64,000 nt of DNA from Sphingobacteriales bacterium 39-19. Lineage in GTDB: Bacteria; Bacteroidota; Bacteroidia; Chitinophagales; Chitinophagaceae. The stretch is taken from contig MKTX01000017.1 in NCBI GenBank assembly GCA_001898465.1, positions 62,001 through 126,000 of the forward strand, given 5' to 3'. Shown here piece after piece: positions 25,868 to 35,863 of the stretch. Each line of letters starts with the position of its first letter. The first letter of the stretch is position 1. Made by a program: the position numbers and the translations under genes. The notes under the pieces are model-generated. The model made no database searches, was not told the DNA's origin, and worked only from the letters and a program-made list of their open reading frames with translations.

Positions 25868-26960
25868 ATGACAGCAGAAGCATTAAAAGATATGAAAGAC
25901 CGTATCCTGGTCTTGAGGAGGTTTCTTTGACGTTGAGAACAGAGAAACCAAAATAGCGAACGATAAACAGCTTTCCCTTTCACCGGGTTTTTGGGATGAT
26001 AATGCCCGGGCTACCTCTATTTTAAAAGAAATTAAAGAAAATGAGTATTGGACTCATATGTATTATGCGGTGAAGACTCATGTAGAAGATTTTGCTGTAC
26101 TTTTTGATTTTTGGAAAGCAGGTGAAGCCTCAGAAGACGAAGTAAAAGAAGCATATAATTTAGCATTAAAAGGAATTGAAGATGCTGAATTTAAAAGTAC
26201 ATTAAATGATCCCGCTGATGCTTTGCCGGCTGTAATGGAAATTAATAGCGGCGCCGGGGGAACGGAAAGCCAGGATTGGGCAGAAATGCTTTCTCGTATG
26301 TATCGTATGTATGGTGAAAAACAAAACTGGAAAGTAACAGAGTTAGATTGGCAATGGGGCGATGGGGCCGGTATTAAAACCTGTACCATGCAATTTGACG
26401 GGCCTTTTGCCTATGGCTTTTTAAAAGCAGAAAGCGGGGTGCACCGTTTGGTGAGAATATCGCCCTTTGACAGTAATGCCCGCAGGCACACTTCATTTGC
26501 CAGTGTGCATGTATATCCATTGGTTGATGATAGTATTGATATTGATATTAAAGATGCCGATGTAAAAATGGAAACAGCACGGAGTGGGGGAGCAGGTGGT
26601 CAAAATGTAAACAAAGTTGAAACAAAAGTATTTTTAACGCATATTCCTACAGGCATTGTGGTGGTTTGCCAAACGGAAAGAAGCCAATTGGCAAACCGGG
26701 AAAAAGCCATGCAGATGCTTAAAAGCAGGTTGTATGAACAAGAATTGCGCAAACGCAATGAGTTAAGAGATGCCAATAATGCCAATAAGAAAAAAATTGA
26801 ATGGGGCAGCCAGATCCGGAGTTATGTGTTTCATCCCTATAAAATGATAAAAGATCATAGAACCGATTTTGAAACCGGCAATATACAGCCCGTGATGGAT
26901 GGTGAACTGGACGGTTTTATCAAAGCATTTTTAATGAACGAAAAAGAAGCAGCAGGATAG
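25868..26960 (+). CDS. prfB: Peptide chain release factor 2, with programmed +1 frameshift
   Basis: The complete gene joins 25868-25927 to 25929-26960, about 363 residues. Codons 1-20 ([20 protein letters not shown]) end at an in-frame TGA (25928-25930); skipping one T continues with [12 protein letters not shown] in the +1 frame. RF2 recognises UGA/UAA: the SPF tripeptide is in [15 protein letters not shown], near residue 209, and the GGQ catalytic motif is in [12 protein letters not shown], near residue 244. The N-terminal sequence and total length match RF2. Reading only the longest open frame would miss the first 63 residues. pruA starts 51 bases downstream. Confidence 0.96.
25916..25931 (+). 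promoter_or_regulatory. prfB recoding site: internal Shine-Dalgarno plus CTT TGA C
   Basis: AGGAGG (25916-25921) is followed by three T bases and the slippery CTTTGAC (25925-25931). This is the classic RF2 autoregulation signal: when RF2 is scarce, the ribosome at CTT-TGA slips +1 and completes the protein. It is the strongest Shine-Dalgarno-like sequence noticed in the window. Confidence 0.93.
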
Positions 26961-27011
26961 CCCTGCATAAATAATAATCATCATCAATCATCATTTATAA
27001 AATCTTACATT

Positions 27012-28646
27012 ATGCAATACGGCGATTTTTATTATCCATTACCGGTTAATGAACCGGTATTGAGTTATGCCCCCGGCAGTGCTGAAAAAAAGAGGTTAAA
27101 AGAAGTAATTAAAGAGCTAAAATCTACAGCTATTGATGTACCCATGTATATCGGCAGCGAAGAAGTACGAACAGGGAATACTACGGCAATAAGGCCCCCG
27201 CATGAACATAGCCATATACTGGGTAAGTTTCATACCGGCGAAGCAAAACATGTTACAAAAGCAATTAATGCTGCCTTAAAAGTAAAAGATAAATGGGCCA
27301 GCATGAGTTGGGAAAACCGGGCGAATATATTTTTAAAAGCAGCAGATCTCATTGCAACAAAATACCGGCCTTACTTAAATGCCACTACCATGCTGGGCCA
27401 AAGTAAAAATGCATACCAGGCAGAAATTGACAGCGCCTGTGAATTGATTGATTTTTTACGGTTTAATGTACATTACCTGAGTGAAATTTATCGCCAGCAA
27501 CCCTTTAGCAGCCCGGGTGTAAATAACCGGTTAGAGTTCAGGCCGCTGGAAGGGTTTGTTTTTGCACTCACTCCATTTAATTTTACTGCCATTGGCGGAA
27601 ACCTGCCTACAAGCCCTGCTCTTTGTGGCAATGTAGTAGTTTGGAAATGTGCCAATACCCAAGTGTACAGTGCGCAAATGTTTATGCGTATTTTAAAAGA
27701 AGCCGGCTTACCGGATGGCGTTATTAATTTAGTATTTATTGATGGCCCCACTATTGGTGAGGTTGTTTTTAATCATCCTTCTTTTGCTGGCCTTCATTTT
27801 ACAGGAAGCACGGGCGTATTTAACCGCATGTGGGAAACCATTGGTAAAAACATGTCGAACTATATTAGTTATCCACGTATAGTGGGTGAAACAGGCGGTA
27901 AAGATTTTGTGATTGCACATAAATCAGCAGATGTGGATGTGGTAGTGGCAGCTCTTGCCCGTGGCGCTTTTGAATACCAGGGCCAAAAATGTTCAGCAGC
28001 TTCCCGTGCCTATATCCCATCGAACCTGGCAGCGGCTGTTAAGAAAAAATTGGTAGAAGAAGTAAAAACCATGAAGATGGGCACCGTGGAAGATTTTAGC
28101 AATTTTATAAATGCCGTGATTGATGAAAAAAGTTTCGATAAACTGGAAGGCTATTTAAAAAATGTAAGAAAAAGGAATAGTGGCGCTAAAATATGGGTGG
28201 GTGGCCATTGCGATAAAACTAAAGGGTATTTTATTGAACCTACAATCATTGAAGCCAGTGATCCAAAATATGTAACCATGTGCGAAGAATTGTTTGGCCC
28301 CATATTAACCATTTATGTGTATGATGAAAATAAATTTGAAGAAACTTTAAAATTGGTAGATACCACTTCTCTTTATGCATTAACGGGTTCTGTTATTGCT
28401 ACCGATCGTTTTGCCGTAGAACTGGCTACCAATAAGCTTCGTAACAGCGCTGGTAATTTTTATATTAATGATAAACCGACAGGCGCCGTAGTAGGTCAGC
28501 AGCCATTTGGCGGGGCCAGGGCAAGCGGTACCAATGATAAAGCAGGGTCTGCATTAAATCTTTACCGCTGGTTGAGTGCAAGAACCATCAAAGAAACATT
28601 TGTTCCGGCAACAGATTACCGGTATCCGTTTTTACAAGAAAAATAA
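27012..28646 (+). CDS. pruA: 1-pyrroline-5-carboxylate (glutamate semialdehyde) dehydrogenase
   Basis: 544 residues, the monofunctional P5C dehydrogenase length found in Bacteroidota and eukaryotes rather than the PutA fusion. It oxidises glutamate-5-semialdehyde to glutamate with NAD in proline degradation. The catalytic Cys is in YQGQKCSAASRAYIP and the Glu/Gly block is VGETGGKDFVIAH; also LTPFNFTAIGGNL, HFTGSTGVF and the C-terminal PFGGARASGTNDKAG. No proline dehydrogenase is visible nearby. Confidence 0.95.
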   Translation: MQYGDFYYPLPVNEPVLSYAPGSAEKKRLKEVIKELKSTAIDVPMYIGSEEVRTGNTTAIRPPHEHSHILGKFHTGEAKHVTKAINAALKVKDKWASMSWENRANIFLKAADLIATKYRPYLNATTMLGQSKNAYQAEIDSACELIDFLRFNVHYLSEIYRQQPFSSPGVNNRLEFRPLEGFVFALTPFNFTAIGGNLPTSPALCGNVVVWKCANTQVYSAQMFMRILKEAGLPDGVINLVFIDGPTIGEVVFNHPSFAGLHFTGSTGVFNRMWETIGKNMSNYISYPRIVGETGGKDFVIAHKSADVDVVVAALARGAFEYQGQKCSAASRAYIPSNLAAAVKKKLVEEVKTMKMGTVEDFSNFINAVIDEKSFDKLEGYLKNVRKRNSGAKIWVGGHCDKTKGYFIEPTIIEASDPKYVTMCEELFGPILTIYVYDENKFEETLKLVDTTSLYALTGSVIATDRFAVELATNKLRNSAGNFYINDKPTGAVVGQQPFGGARASGTNDKAGSALNLYRWLSARTIKETFVPATDYRYPFLQEK

Positions 28647-28654
28647 ATTATTAT

Positions 28655-28690
28655 ATGTGAAGGGATTTTTAAAATACCCTTTTTTATATA
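28655..28690 (+). terminator. Possible weak terminator after pruA
   Basis: An AAGGG ... CCCTT stem with an AT-rich loop is followed by a T run, a few bases past the pruA stop. The stem is short, so this is tentative. Confidence 0.4.
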
Positions 28691-28821
28691 AGCATACTCC
28701 TTTTTCATAATTTCGGCTATATGTATGAAAGAAGAATTATAACCTATAAAATAAATTTAGAAAAATATAAAAGCGTATTCATTTAAAATTCATTTTTATT
28801 ATAATCCATTTTAACTGTGCT

Positions 28822-29505
28822 ATGAAAAACCTGTTTTTTGTATTTTGTTTACTCTGCAGCAAACCCATTTTTTCACAAACCTATATATTGGTGTACGAGT
28901 TTCGTTTTTTAAACTTGGATAGTTCCAAAAAAACACAGCCACTATATTTAAATGGACGTAAAACTGAGCGTTTTGATTTTCCCCCCAGTACCTTTTATTA
29001 TGTGTATAATGACAGTATGGCTTATACATACTGGCAAGATGCAAGTGTAAGGAGATTAAAAAAAATTCAAAAATTTAAAGAGATAGGAAATAAACCCAGG
29101 GAAGGCCATTGTTTTATTGACCTCATCAATAATATTTCATATTCTTATAGTTTTGGCTTAAAGAGCAAACCCAAACTCATAAGATATCCCATTGATGTTC
29201 CAAAAGTAACTTATACCGTAATGGCTGATTCTACAAATAATGGGATCCAGGAAGGTTATTTTTTTACTTGGCCAAATAATCTTTATATGGTGAAAATGCA
29301 GATGGGGAAGCAGAGCTATTACATTTTCCAGCATCATAAGTTTGAAGGTTTAGTGTTGGAATATTTGAATACCCGTACGGGCCAGTATTTCAAATTAGTA
29401 AATGCATTTGAAACCCAAATGAAGATCAAAAAGCCATCTTCAAAAATTAAAATCATAGAATTTCCGAATAAAACGAAAACTCATGGAAATATTTATAAGC
29501 ATTAG
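28822..29505 (+). CDS. Secreted GLPGLI-like protein (first of two)
   Basis: 227 residues with a signal peptide (MKNLFFVFCLLCSKPIFSQ). The layout of paired strands, DSMAYTYWQDASVRRL and the late FEGLVLEYLNTRTGQYFKL resembles GLPGLI family proteins, a Bacteroidota secreted family of unknown function that is named after a motif near this position. The motif itself is only loosely kept (FEGLVLEY). The next gene is a diverged paralogue 21 bases downstream. Both lie in DNA that looks more AT-rich than the neighbours. Confidence 0.6.
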   Translation: MKNLFFVFCLLCSKPIFSQTYILVYEFRFLNLDSSKKTQPLYLNGRKTERFDFPPSTFYYVYNDSMAYTYWQDASVRRLKKIQKFKEIGNKPREGHCFIDLINNISYSYSFGLKSKPKLIRYPIDVPKVTYTVMADSTNNGIQEGYFFTWPNNLYMVKMQMGKQSYYIFQHHKFEGLVLEYLNTRTGQYFKLVNAFETQMKIKKPSSKIKIIEFPNKTKTHGNIYKH

Positions 29506-29526
29506 TTGATTGTAATAGGTTAATTT

Positions 29527-30174
29527 ATGAGAAAAATAATAACCCTTATTTTGCTGGCCTTCTTAACCACAACGCAAGCACAAGAAATAAAATTAACTTA
29601 CAAAGTAGTGTATGATGCAGGGTTACTTCATCCCGACAGTTTACTATCCGTCACAAAAAAATCACCCAAATTTGACACCCTTCCTTTGAATAATATGATG
29701 CAGACTCGATATTTAAATATAGTTTACAACGATACCATTGGTTATTCATATTATTCTTTTAAAAATGAAAGAAGGTATCACAAAAAAAAAGATAGTCTTT
29801 ATGGTTCAAAACCGGTACATCATGATATATATTTTGATCTGATAAATTTGAAAAAATATGATTATTCTGATTTTAAAATGAGGCCTACTTTATTCTCTTT
29901 CAATATGGAAAATAGCCCACTTGTATTTACACCAATAAATAGCATTGACAGTTTAAAATACCGGACGGGTTATTTTATAAATGATAGAAATTTAATGGTC
30001 TATTTTGTACTACGCAAACAAGAAGAAGCAGGTTTCCTATATCGCAAATTTCCCGGTGTGGTATTAAGCTATTATATTCCTAATTATAATTATTATTTGC
30101 AGTTAATGAAGGAAGAAACTGGGCATTTTTCAATTACTAAGCCTGATTTACCCATTGTATATCCCAAAAAGTGA
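29527..30174 (+). CDS. Secreted GLPGLI-like protein (second of two)
   Basis: 215 residues with a signal peptide (MRKIITLILLAFLTTTQAQ). It shares with the upstream gene the order of features: KLTYKVVYDAG, a YLNIVYNDTIGYSYY strand pair, DIYFDLINLKKYDYS, and the late FPGVVLSYYIPNYNYYLQL in the GLPGLI position. The spacing of 21 bases suggests co-transcription and the similarity suggests tandem duplication followed by divergence. Function unknown. Confidence 0.6.
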   Translation: MRKIITLILLAFLTTTQAQEIKLTYKVVYDAGLLHPDSLLSVTKKSPKFDTLPLNNMMQTRYLNIVYNDTIGYSYYSFKNERRYHKKKDSLYGSKPVHHDIYFDLINLKKYDYSDFKMRPTLFSFNMENSPLVFTPINSIDSLKYRTGYFINDRNLMVYFVLRKQEEAGFLYRKFPGVVLSYYIPNYNYYLQLMKEETGHFSITKPDLPIVYPKK

Positions 30175-30373
30175 TATCCTGTTTTTGTAATTTGGTACGG
30201 CCTGCAAAATGAACCGGGCATAGTGTTAATGGGATTCGCCAAAATGAAAGGGTTATAACCCTTAAACACTCAAATACGGTATTTTCTCTTCTCTTCAGAT
30301 AATAAAAATTTCTCAGTAAGTGTTTACGAATAAGATTTTGCAAATACATACAAGGCCTGCAGTTTTGTATAAA

Positions 30374-30404
30374 AAAAAACTCCCTGTGCCGCAGGGAGTT
30401 TTTT
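30374..30404 (-). terminator. Terminator after hppA
   Basis: ACTCCCTG (30379-30386) pairs with CAGGGAGT (30392-30399), extended by an A run on one side and a T run on the other, so it can work in both directions. It is placed 15 bases after the hppA stop and probably also ends the GLPGLI pair. The remaining 200 bases of this intergenic stretch show no gene. Confidence 0.85.
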
Positions 30405-30418
30405 AATGTAATTTTTTT

Positions 30419-33196
30419 TTAAAGCCGGGTTACCCTTACATCAATTCTCCGGTTTTGTGCTTTACATTCAGGGGTACTATTTAGCGGGCATATTGGAAAC
30501 ATAGGGCCGTAGCCTTCAGTAGCAATACGCTTTGCATCTATACCCATTTTTACAAGTGCTGCTTTGGCGCTTTCTGCACGGGTAGCACTGAGTTTAACAT
30601 TCATCAGGCTATCGCCGGTATTATCCGTATAACCACCCAGTTTAACTTCTGCAGTGGGGTATGCATTTAATAATTGGTATAAATTATTGAGCGCTTCTTT
30701 TGATGTTTCTTTTAAATTGGCGCTACCACTTTCGAAATATAAATTTTCAATGGTATACCAATTCGATTTATCCAGCAATTTAGCCTCTTTGTTTTGTAAG
30801 TCTTTGCTTAATGTGAGCATGCGGCTATTGCTGCCCAGGTTAATTTTAGTTTGGTTAGGAAGTGTTACTTCTGTTATCTGACCCAGGTCATATACAAAAT
30901 CACCCGCTTCATCAACCCGGCCATTTACCATGGAAACATTTGTTTCAGGATTCACCGGCGTAGGAGCCATTATATCAGCAGCTGTAAGATGTGCTGTTTC
31001 ATTCAGCTTATCCATCTGGATTAAAGTTTCTATTTTGGCTTTCCGGTCACTTTGAATTTTATCGAAGTGTAATTTAGCAATGGTAGGGGCAATTACTAAA
31101 GATACAATACTCATTAATTTAATAAGAATATTCATAGAGGGACCCGATGTGTCTTTAAAAGGATCACCCACGGTATCGCCGGTTACAGAAGCTTTGTGTG
31201 GCTCAGATTTTTTGTAATGCATTTCACCATTTATTTCAACTCCTTTTTCAAAAGATTTTTTTGCATTATCCCAGGCACCGCCGGCATTGTTTTGAAAAAT
31301 GCCCATCAGTACGCCACTCACGGTTGCGCCCGCAAGGAAACCACCCAATACTTCGGGGCCAAATACAAAGCCAATGAAAATGGGGGTTAGCAGGGCAATA
31401 GATCCGGGCAACATCATTTTTTTTAATGAGGCTTCAGTAGAAATTGCTACGCATTTATCATATTCCGGTTTACCAGTACCTTCCATAATGCCGGGAATGG
31501 TGCGGAATTGGCGGCGTACTTCTTCTACCATGGCCATGGCAGCTTCGCCCACCGCTTTAATCGCAAGAGAAGAAAATATAAAAGGGATCATACCGCCAAC
31601 GAATAAGCCGGCCAGCACATCTGCATGATATATATCAATGCCATCAATTTTGGCAATACCCACAAAGGCTGCAAATAAGGCTAAAGCTGTTAAGGCAGCA
31701 GAAGCAATGGCAAATCCTTTTCCACTGGCAGCGGTTGTATTTCCTACGGCATCCAGGATATCGGTTCTTTCACGCACTTCCGGGGGCAGTTCGCTCATTT
31801 CGGCAATACCTCCTGCGTTATCAGCAATAGGGCCAAAAGCATCAATCGCTAATTGCATGGCCGTGGTTGCCATCATACCGGCTGCAGCAATAGCAACCCC
31901 ATACAAACCGGCACATTCATAAGAACCATATATACCGGCAGCCAATACTAAAATAGGTAGCATGGTACTTTCCATACCCACCGCCAGGCCGCCAATGATA
32001 TTAGTCGCATGGCCGGTACCCGATTGGCGGATGATGCTCTTAACCGGGCGTTTGCCCATAGCGGTGTAATATTCTGTAATGATACTCATCAGGGCGCCCA
32101 CAATCAACCCCACCATGATGGCGCCAAAAACTCCATTTTTTGTAAATGCATGTCCTCTTAAGGTCATTTCGGTGGGCAATAAATATTGTACTAAAAAATA
32201 AGCAACAATGGCGGTCAGGATCATAGAGCCCCAGTTGCCCATATTCAATGCATTTTGTACTTTATGGGTACTTAAACCGGTATTATCGCCAATGCGAACA
32301 AACCAGGTTCCTACAATTGATAACAGGATGCCTGCACCCGCAATTATCATCGGCAAAAGAATGGGTGAAAAACCTTGAAAACCATCTGCCAGGGCTGTTC
32401 CGTCCATGGCGGTAACTTCATGGCCCAATACGATTGTTGCCAAAACCGTTGCCACATACGATCCAAAAAGATCGGCACCCATACCGGCTACATCACCTAC
32501 ATTGTCGCCCACATTATCCGCAATGGTGGCAGGGTTCCGGGGATCATCTTCGGGGATGCCTGCTTCTACTTTTCCTACCAGGTCGGCGCCTACATCGGCA
32601 GCCTTGGTATAAATACCTCCCCCTACACGGGCAAATAAGGCAATGGATTCTGCACCCAGTGAAAAGCCGGTTAATATTTCAATGGCTTTAGCTACATCCT
32701 CTGTATTAGACAATGCCCCGGGAGCAAAAAGTTTTAATAATATAATAAATAAACCACCCAATCCTAAAACGGCCAGGCCGGCAACGCCCATTCCCATTAC
32801 ACTACCACCGGTAAAAGAAACAGAAAGTGCTTTGCGTAAACTGGTTCTGGCTGCCTGGGCGGTACGTACATTCGCCTTAGTGGCTACTTTCATTCCAATA
32901 AAACCGGCAAAGGCACTAAAGAATGCACCCAAAATAAATGCAAGTGCAATACTCCAGTGGCTGCTGGGGTTTGAGTAACCCATTACACCCAGCAGGATAC
33001 CCGCTATAATAACAAAATAGGCAAGAATTTTATATTCTGCTTTTAAAAAGGCCATCGCCCCTTCAGCAATATAATTACTGATCTCTTTCATGCGGCTATT
33101 GCCTGCATCTTGCTTAGAAACCCATAAAAACTTAACCAGGGTGTAAATTAAACCTACAATTCCCATGGCCGGTACTACATAAATCAAATTTTCCAT
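30419..33196 (-). CDS. hppA: Membrane-bound ion-translocating pyrophosphatase fused to a C-terminal OmpA-like domain
   Basis: 925 residues from ATG 33196 ([15 protein letters not shown]). The first roughly 740 residues are a complete M-PPase with about 16 helices. Catalytic marks are [41 protein letters not shown] and [19 protein letters not shown] carries Ala where potassium-independent enzymes have Lys, so a potassium-dependent type is expected; Na+ or H+ cannot be decided by eye. The chain continues through a linker into an OmpA-C domain of about 114 residues: [31 protein letters not shown] and NRRIDVRV. In known M-PPases the C-terminus faces away from the cytoplasm, so the OmpA part would lie in the periplasm. 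Confidence 0.93.
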   Translation of the reverse strand: MENLIYVVPAMGIVGLIYTLVKFLWVSKQDAGNSRMKEISNYIAEGAMAFLKAEYKILAYFVIIAGILLGVMGYSNPSSHWSIALAFILGAFFSAFAGFIGMKVATKANVRTAQAARTSLRKALSVSFTGGSVMGMGVAGLAVLGLGGLFIILLKLFAPGALSNTEDVAKAIEILTGFSLGAESIALFARVGGGIYTKAADVGADLVGKVEAGIPEDDPRNPATIADNVGDNVGDVAGMGADLFGSYVATVLATIVLGHEVTAMDGTALADGFQGFSPILLPMIIAGAGILLSIVGTWFVRIGDNTGLSTHKVQNALNMGNWGSMILTAIVAYFLVQYLLPTEMTLRGHAFTKNGVFGAIMVGLIVGALMSIITEYYTAMGKRPVKSIIRQSGTGHATNIIGGLAVGMESTMLPILVLAAGIYGSYECAGLYGVAIAAAGMMATTAMQLAIDAFGPIADNAGGIAEMSELPPEVRERTDILDAVGNTTAASGKGFAIASAALTALALFAAFVGIAKIDGIDIYHADVLAGLFVGGMIPFIFSSLAIKAVGEAAMAMVEEVRRQFRTIPGIMEGTGKPEYDKCVAISTEASLKKMMLPGSIALLTPIFIGFVFGPEVLGGFLAGATVSGVLMGIFQNNAGGAWDNAKKSFEKGVEINGEMHYKKSEPHKASVTGDTVGDPFKDTSGPSMNILIKLMSIVSLVIAPTIAKLHFDKIQSDRKAKIETLIQMDKLNETAHLTAADIMAPTPVNPETNVSMVNGRVDEAGDFVYDLGQITEVTLPNQTKINLGSNSRMLTLSKDLQNKEAKLLDKSNWYTIENLYFESGSANLKETSKEALNNLYQLLNAYPTAEVKLGGYTDNTGDSLMNVKLSATRAESAKAALVKMGIDAKRIATEGYGPMFPICPLNSTPECKAQNRRIDVRVTRL

Positions 33197-33221
33197 AATA
33201 ATGAGTAAAAATTTTGGAGGG

Positions 33222-33229
33222 CAAAAATA
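33222..33229 (-). promoter_or_regulatory. Candidate -7 box (TATTTTTG) for hppA
   Basis: The minus strand reads TATTTTTG, about 25 bases before the hppA ATG at 33196. The box lies within the extended reading frame, which supports the downstream ATG as the start. Confidence 0.45.
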
Positions 33230-33433
33230 GGGGAAAACAGCCATATAAAGGCCTGTAATACATTTGGTTTAAAAAAATTAATGAACAAAAAAAATCTTTT
33301 TAAATACAGGGCGGAGCCTAAAAAGGCATCTTCCTGACGCAGAGTTGTTAACAATTATACAATAACTTACTCATTTACTGTTTATAACTGTAACAAAATT
33401 GCACTCAACCCATCCTACATAAAATTCTATTAT

Positions 33434-33441
33434 TACTTTTG
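33434..33441 (+). promoter_or_regulatory. Candidate -7 box (TACTTTTG) for lepB
   Basis: TACTTTTG matches TAnnTTTG and lies 20 bases before the lepB ATG at 33462. The nearest clear TTG upstream is too far away (33399) to be a normal -33 element. Confidence 0.45.
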
Positions 33442-33461
33442 CAACCATTAAATTTACGATC

Positions 33462-34985
33462 ATGAGTATTGGCTGGATTATATTTATTATCGGGGCATTG
33501 GGCTGGCATATTGGAATGTATGGTATGTTTCAAAAAGCACGCATTACTCCCTGGAAGGCATTGATTCCTTTTTATAATACCTGGTGTATGGTAGAAAAAA
33601 TGCAATTAAAAAGGATATGGTTTTTTCTCCAGTTTATACCTGTTGCTGGTATATTTATCACCATTTGGATCACAATAAAATTTGTTGAACATTTTGGCCG
33701 GTTCGGCATCCTGCATCATGCAGCAGCCGTATTTGTGCCCTTTATATATTTTCCCTACCTGGGTTTTTCTAAAAATGAAAAGTATGCAGGGAAGCTGGTA
33801 ATGGATAATTATAAAAAAAGTACAGCCAGGGAATGGGTAGATGCTGCCGTATTTGCCATTGTTGCTGCCACGCTTATTCGTACATTCTTTTTTGAAGCAT
33901 ACACCATTCCTACCGGTTCTATGGAAAAAACATTATTGGTAAATGATTTTTTGTTTGTAAGTAAATTCAATTACGGACCCCGGTTACCCAATACGCCCAT
34001 TTCATTTCCCTTTGTACACAATGTATTGCCTGTTACAGGCACCAAATCATATTCTGAAGCTATTCAAATTCCTTATACCCGTTGGTTTGCCAAGCCGGTA
34101 AAAAGAAATGACGTTGTAGTTTTTAATTTTCCGGTAAATGATACACTCATAAATGATGATGCACAATATTATGGTAGCCGCATTACATACTACCAGGCCA
34201 TGAGAGACGAAGGGCGGGAAACCATTTGGAATAAATTTGGTAATGTTATCACAACCCGGCCGGTTGATAAGCGGGATAATTTTATTAAACGCTGTGTGGC
34301 TATTGCAGGCGATGAAATTAAAGTGGTTAACGGAAGAGTTTATACCAATGGCACGGCACAGCCTTTATTTCCTCATTCTGAACGGTACTATATTTTAAAT
34401 CACCCGGCAAATACATTTGTAGATGCAGAAGCCGTGAAAAACCTGGGATTTTATGTAAGGGAGAGCCAGAATGATGTAATGCAGTTTCCCGGTAAAACCA
34501 CTATTTTGGTGAATGTAACCAATAAAGAAAAAGAAACCATTAAGCTGCCCCCGGGTTATTCATTATCTGATTTTATTGTTGATTATAATGATCCCTATTA
34601 CCGCAGCCAGGAATTATTTCCTTATTACGATACCATTCACCACTGGACGGTAGATAATTATGGGCCATTGGTTGTGCCTGCCAAAGGAATGACCATTGAA
34701 CTTACAGCAGATAATTTAATTCGCTACCAGCGTTGCATTGAAACTTACGAAGGAAATAAATTTGAAAATAGAAACGGCCAGTATTTTATAAATGATCAAC
34801 CAGCCAAAAATTATACTTTTAAAATGAATTATTACTGGATGATGGGAGATAACCGGCATAATTCATTAGATAGCCGCTATTGGGGGTTTGTTCCCGAAGA
34901 CCATGTAGTAGGCCAGGCTTCTTTCATTTGGTTCAGCTGGGAAGGCGGGCCCAGGTGGAAAAGATTTTTTAATGCTATAAAATAA
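33462..34985 (+). CDS. lepB: Signal peptidase I, long Bacteroidota type
   Basis: 507 residues. The first 120 contain several hydrophobic segments of a DUF5684-like membrane region (WKALIPFYNTWCMVEKM). The peptidase starts near residue 125. The catalytic Ser153 is in YTIPTGSMEKTLL, the catalytic Lys276 in DNFIKRCVAIAGDEI, and the box E block is MMGDNRHNSLDSRYWGFVPED. Between Ser and Lys and again between Lys and box E there are long insertions (about 100 and 180 residues). It cleaves signal peptides on the outer face of the inner membrane. A methyltransferase starts 33 bases downstream. Confidence 0.94.
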   Translation: MSIGWIIFIIGALGWHIGMYGMFQKARITPWKALIPFYNTWCMVEKMQLKRIWFFLQFIPVAGIFITIWITIKFVEHFGRFGILHHAAAVFVPFIYFPYLGFSKNEKYAGKLVMDNYKKSTAREWVDAAVFAIVAATLIRTFFFEAYTIPTGSMEKTLLVNDFLFVSKFNYGPRLPNTPISFPFVHNVLPVTGTKSYSEAIQIPYTRWFAKPVKRNDVVVFNFPVNDTLINDDAQYYGSRITYYQAMRDEGRETIWNKFGNVITTRPVDKRDNFIKRCVAIAGDEIKVVNGRVYTNGTAQPLFPHSERYYILNHPANTFVDAEAVKNLGFYVRESQNDVMQFPGKTTILVNVTNKEKETIKLPPGYSLSDFIVDYNDPYYRSQELFPYYDTIHHWTVDNYGPLVVPAKGMTIELTADNLIRYQRCIETYEGNKFENRNGQYFINDQPAKNYTFKMNYYWMMGDNRHNSLDSRYWGFVPEDHVVGQASFIWFSWEGGPRWKRFFNAIK

Positions 34986-35018
34986 GAACTTTAATAAGGC
35001 CATGCCCGGTTTTAAAAC

Positions 35019-35807
35019 ATGTTTGAATTTCACCAGGACAAAGAAAAATATTTTGATATAAATGTTGCGAATGTAAAGAAGCATATCCTGCCCTTTATAG
35101 AAGCGAAATATCCCATACAGGCGGGCATGCGGGTGCTGGAAATTGGCTGTGGTGAAGGCGGTGTACTAAAGGCTTTTCTTGATTTAGGTTGCACCGGCGT
35201 AGGGGTAGAGTTAGATGAAACCAGGTTAGTGGATGCCCGTAAGTGGCTGCCTAAAGAAATAGAACAAGGGCAGGTACAATTCCTGGCAAAGAATATTTAT
35301 TTTACCCATGTGGAAGAAGACCTGGGTGGTAAATTTAATATCATCATTCTCAAAGACGTAATAGAGCATATTCCCGATCAACCCCGGTTAATGGCGTTTA
35401 TGCAAAGTTTTTTATTACCCGGCGGCGTTATCTTCCTTGGTTTCCCGCCCTGGTATATGCCATTGGGCGGGCACCAGCAAATTTTAAAAAATAAAATTCT
35501 TTCTAAAATCCCTTATTATCATCTACTGCCTATGCCGGTTTATAAACGCATTTTAAAAGCGGCAAAAGAAAATGTGCAGGAAATGGTTGAAATAAAACAA
35601 ACCGGTATTTCTATTGAACGATTCGAAAAAATTGCATTGCACACAGGATACCAGGTAATCAATAAAAAGCATTATTTAATAAACCCGATTTACGAATACA
35701 AATTTGGCTGGAAACCAAAAACTCAGTTTGCTTTTGTACAGGCAGTGCCCTTTATCCGAAATTTTTTCACCACATGTGTGTATTATCTTTTGCAAAAAAA
35801 AGACTAA
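35019..35807 (+). CDS. Class I SAM-dependent methyltransferase
   Basis: 262 residues. Motif I is RVLEIGCGEGGVLKAFLDLG, followed by GVELDETRL (acidic loop binding the ribose) and the post-I/II region FNIIILKDVIEHIPDQPRLM, as in Methyltransf_11/25 proteins of the UbiE type. The C-terminal third (KRILKAAKENVQEMVEIKQT) is not family-diagnostic. Substrate unknown. It follows lepB closely and may share its transcript. Confidence 0.85.
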   Translation: MFEFHQDKEKYFDINVANVKKHILPFIEAKYPIQAGMRVLEIGCGEGGVLKAFLDLGCTGVGVELDETRLVDARKWLPKEIEQGQVQFLAKNIYFTHVEEDLGGKFNIIILKDVIEHIPDQPRLMAFMQSFLLPGGVIFLGFPPWYMPLGGHQQILKNKILSKIPYYHLLPMPVYKRILKAAKENVQEMVEIKQTGISIERFEKIALHTGYQVINKKHYLINPIYEYKFGWKPKTQFAFVQAVPFIRNFFTTCVYYLLQKKD

Positions 35808-35863
35808 GCGCTTACTTTGTGCGAAATGTACCATACACTTAATTTAGATTAACCCCATACATT

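Noticed and set aside
26058-26960. prfB as a 300-residue gene starting at ATG 26058
   Set aside because: The conserved RF2 N-terminus lies upstream and is joined through the CTT TGA C recoding site, so the gene starts at 25868.
30137-30349. Minus-strand 70-residue frame after the GLPGLI pair
   Set aside because: No homology signal, overlaps the real gene's end and lies partly in intergenic DNA without a promoter.
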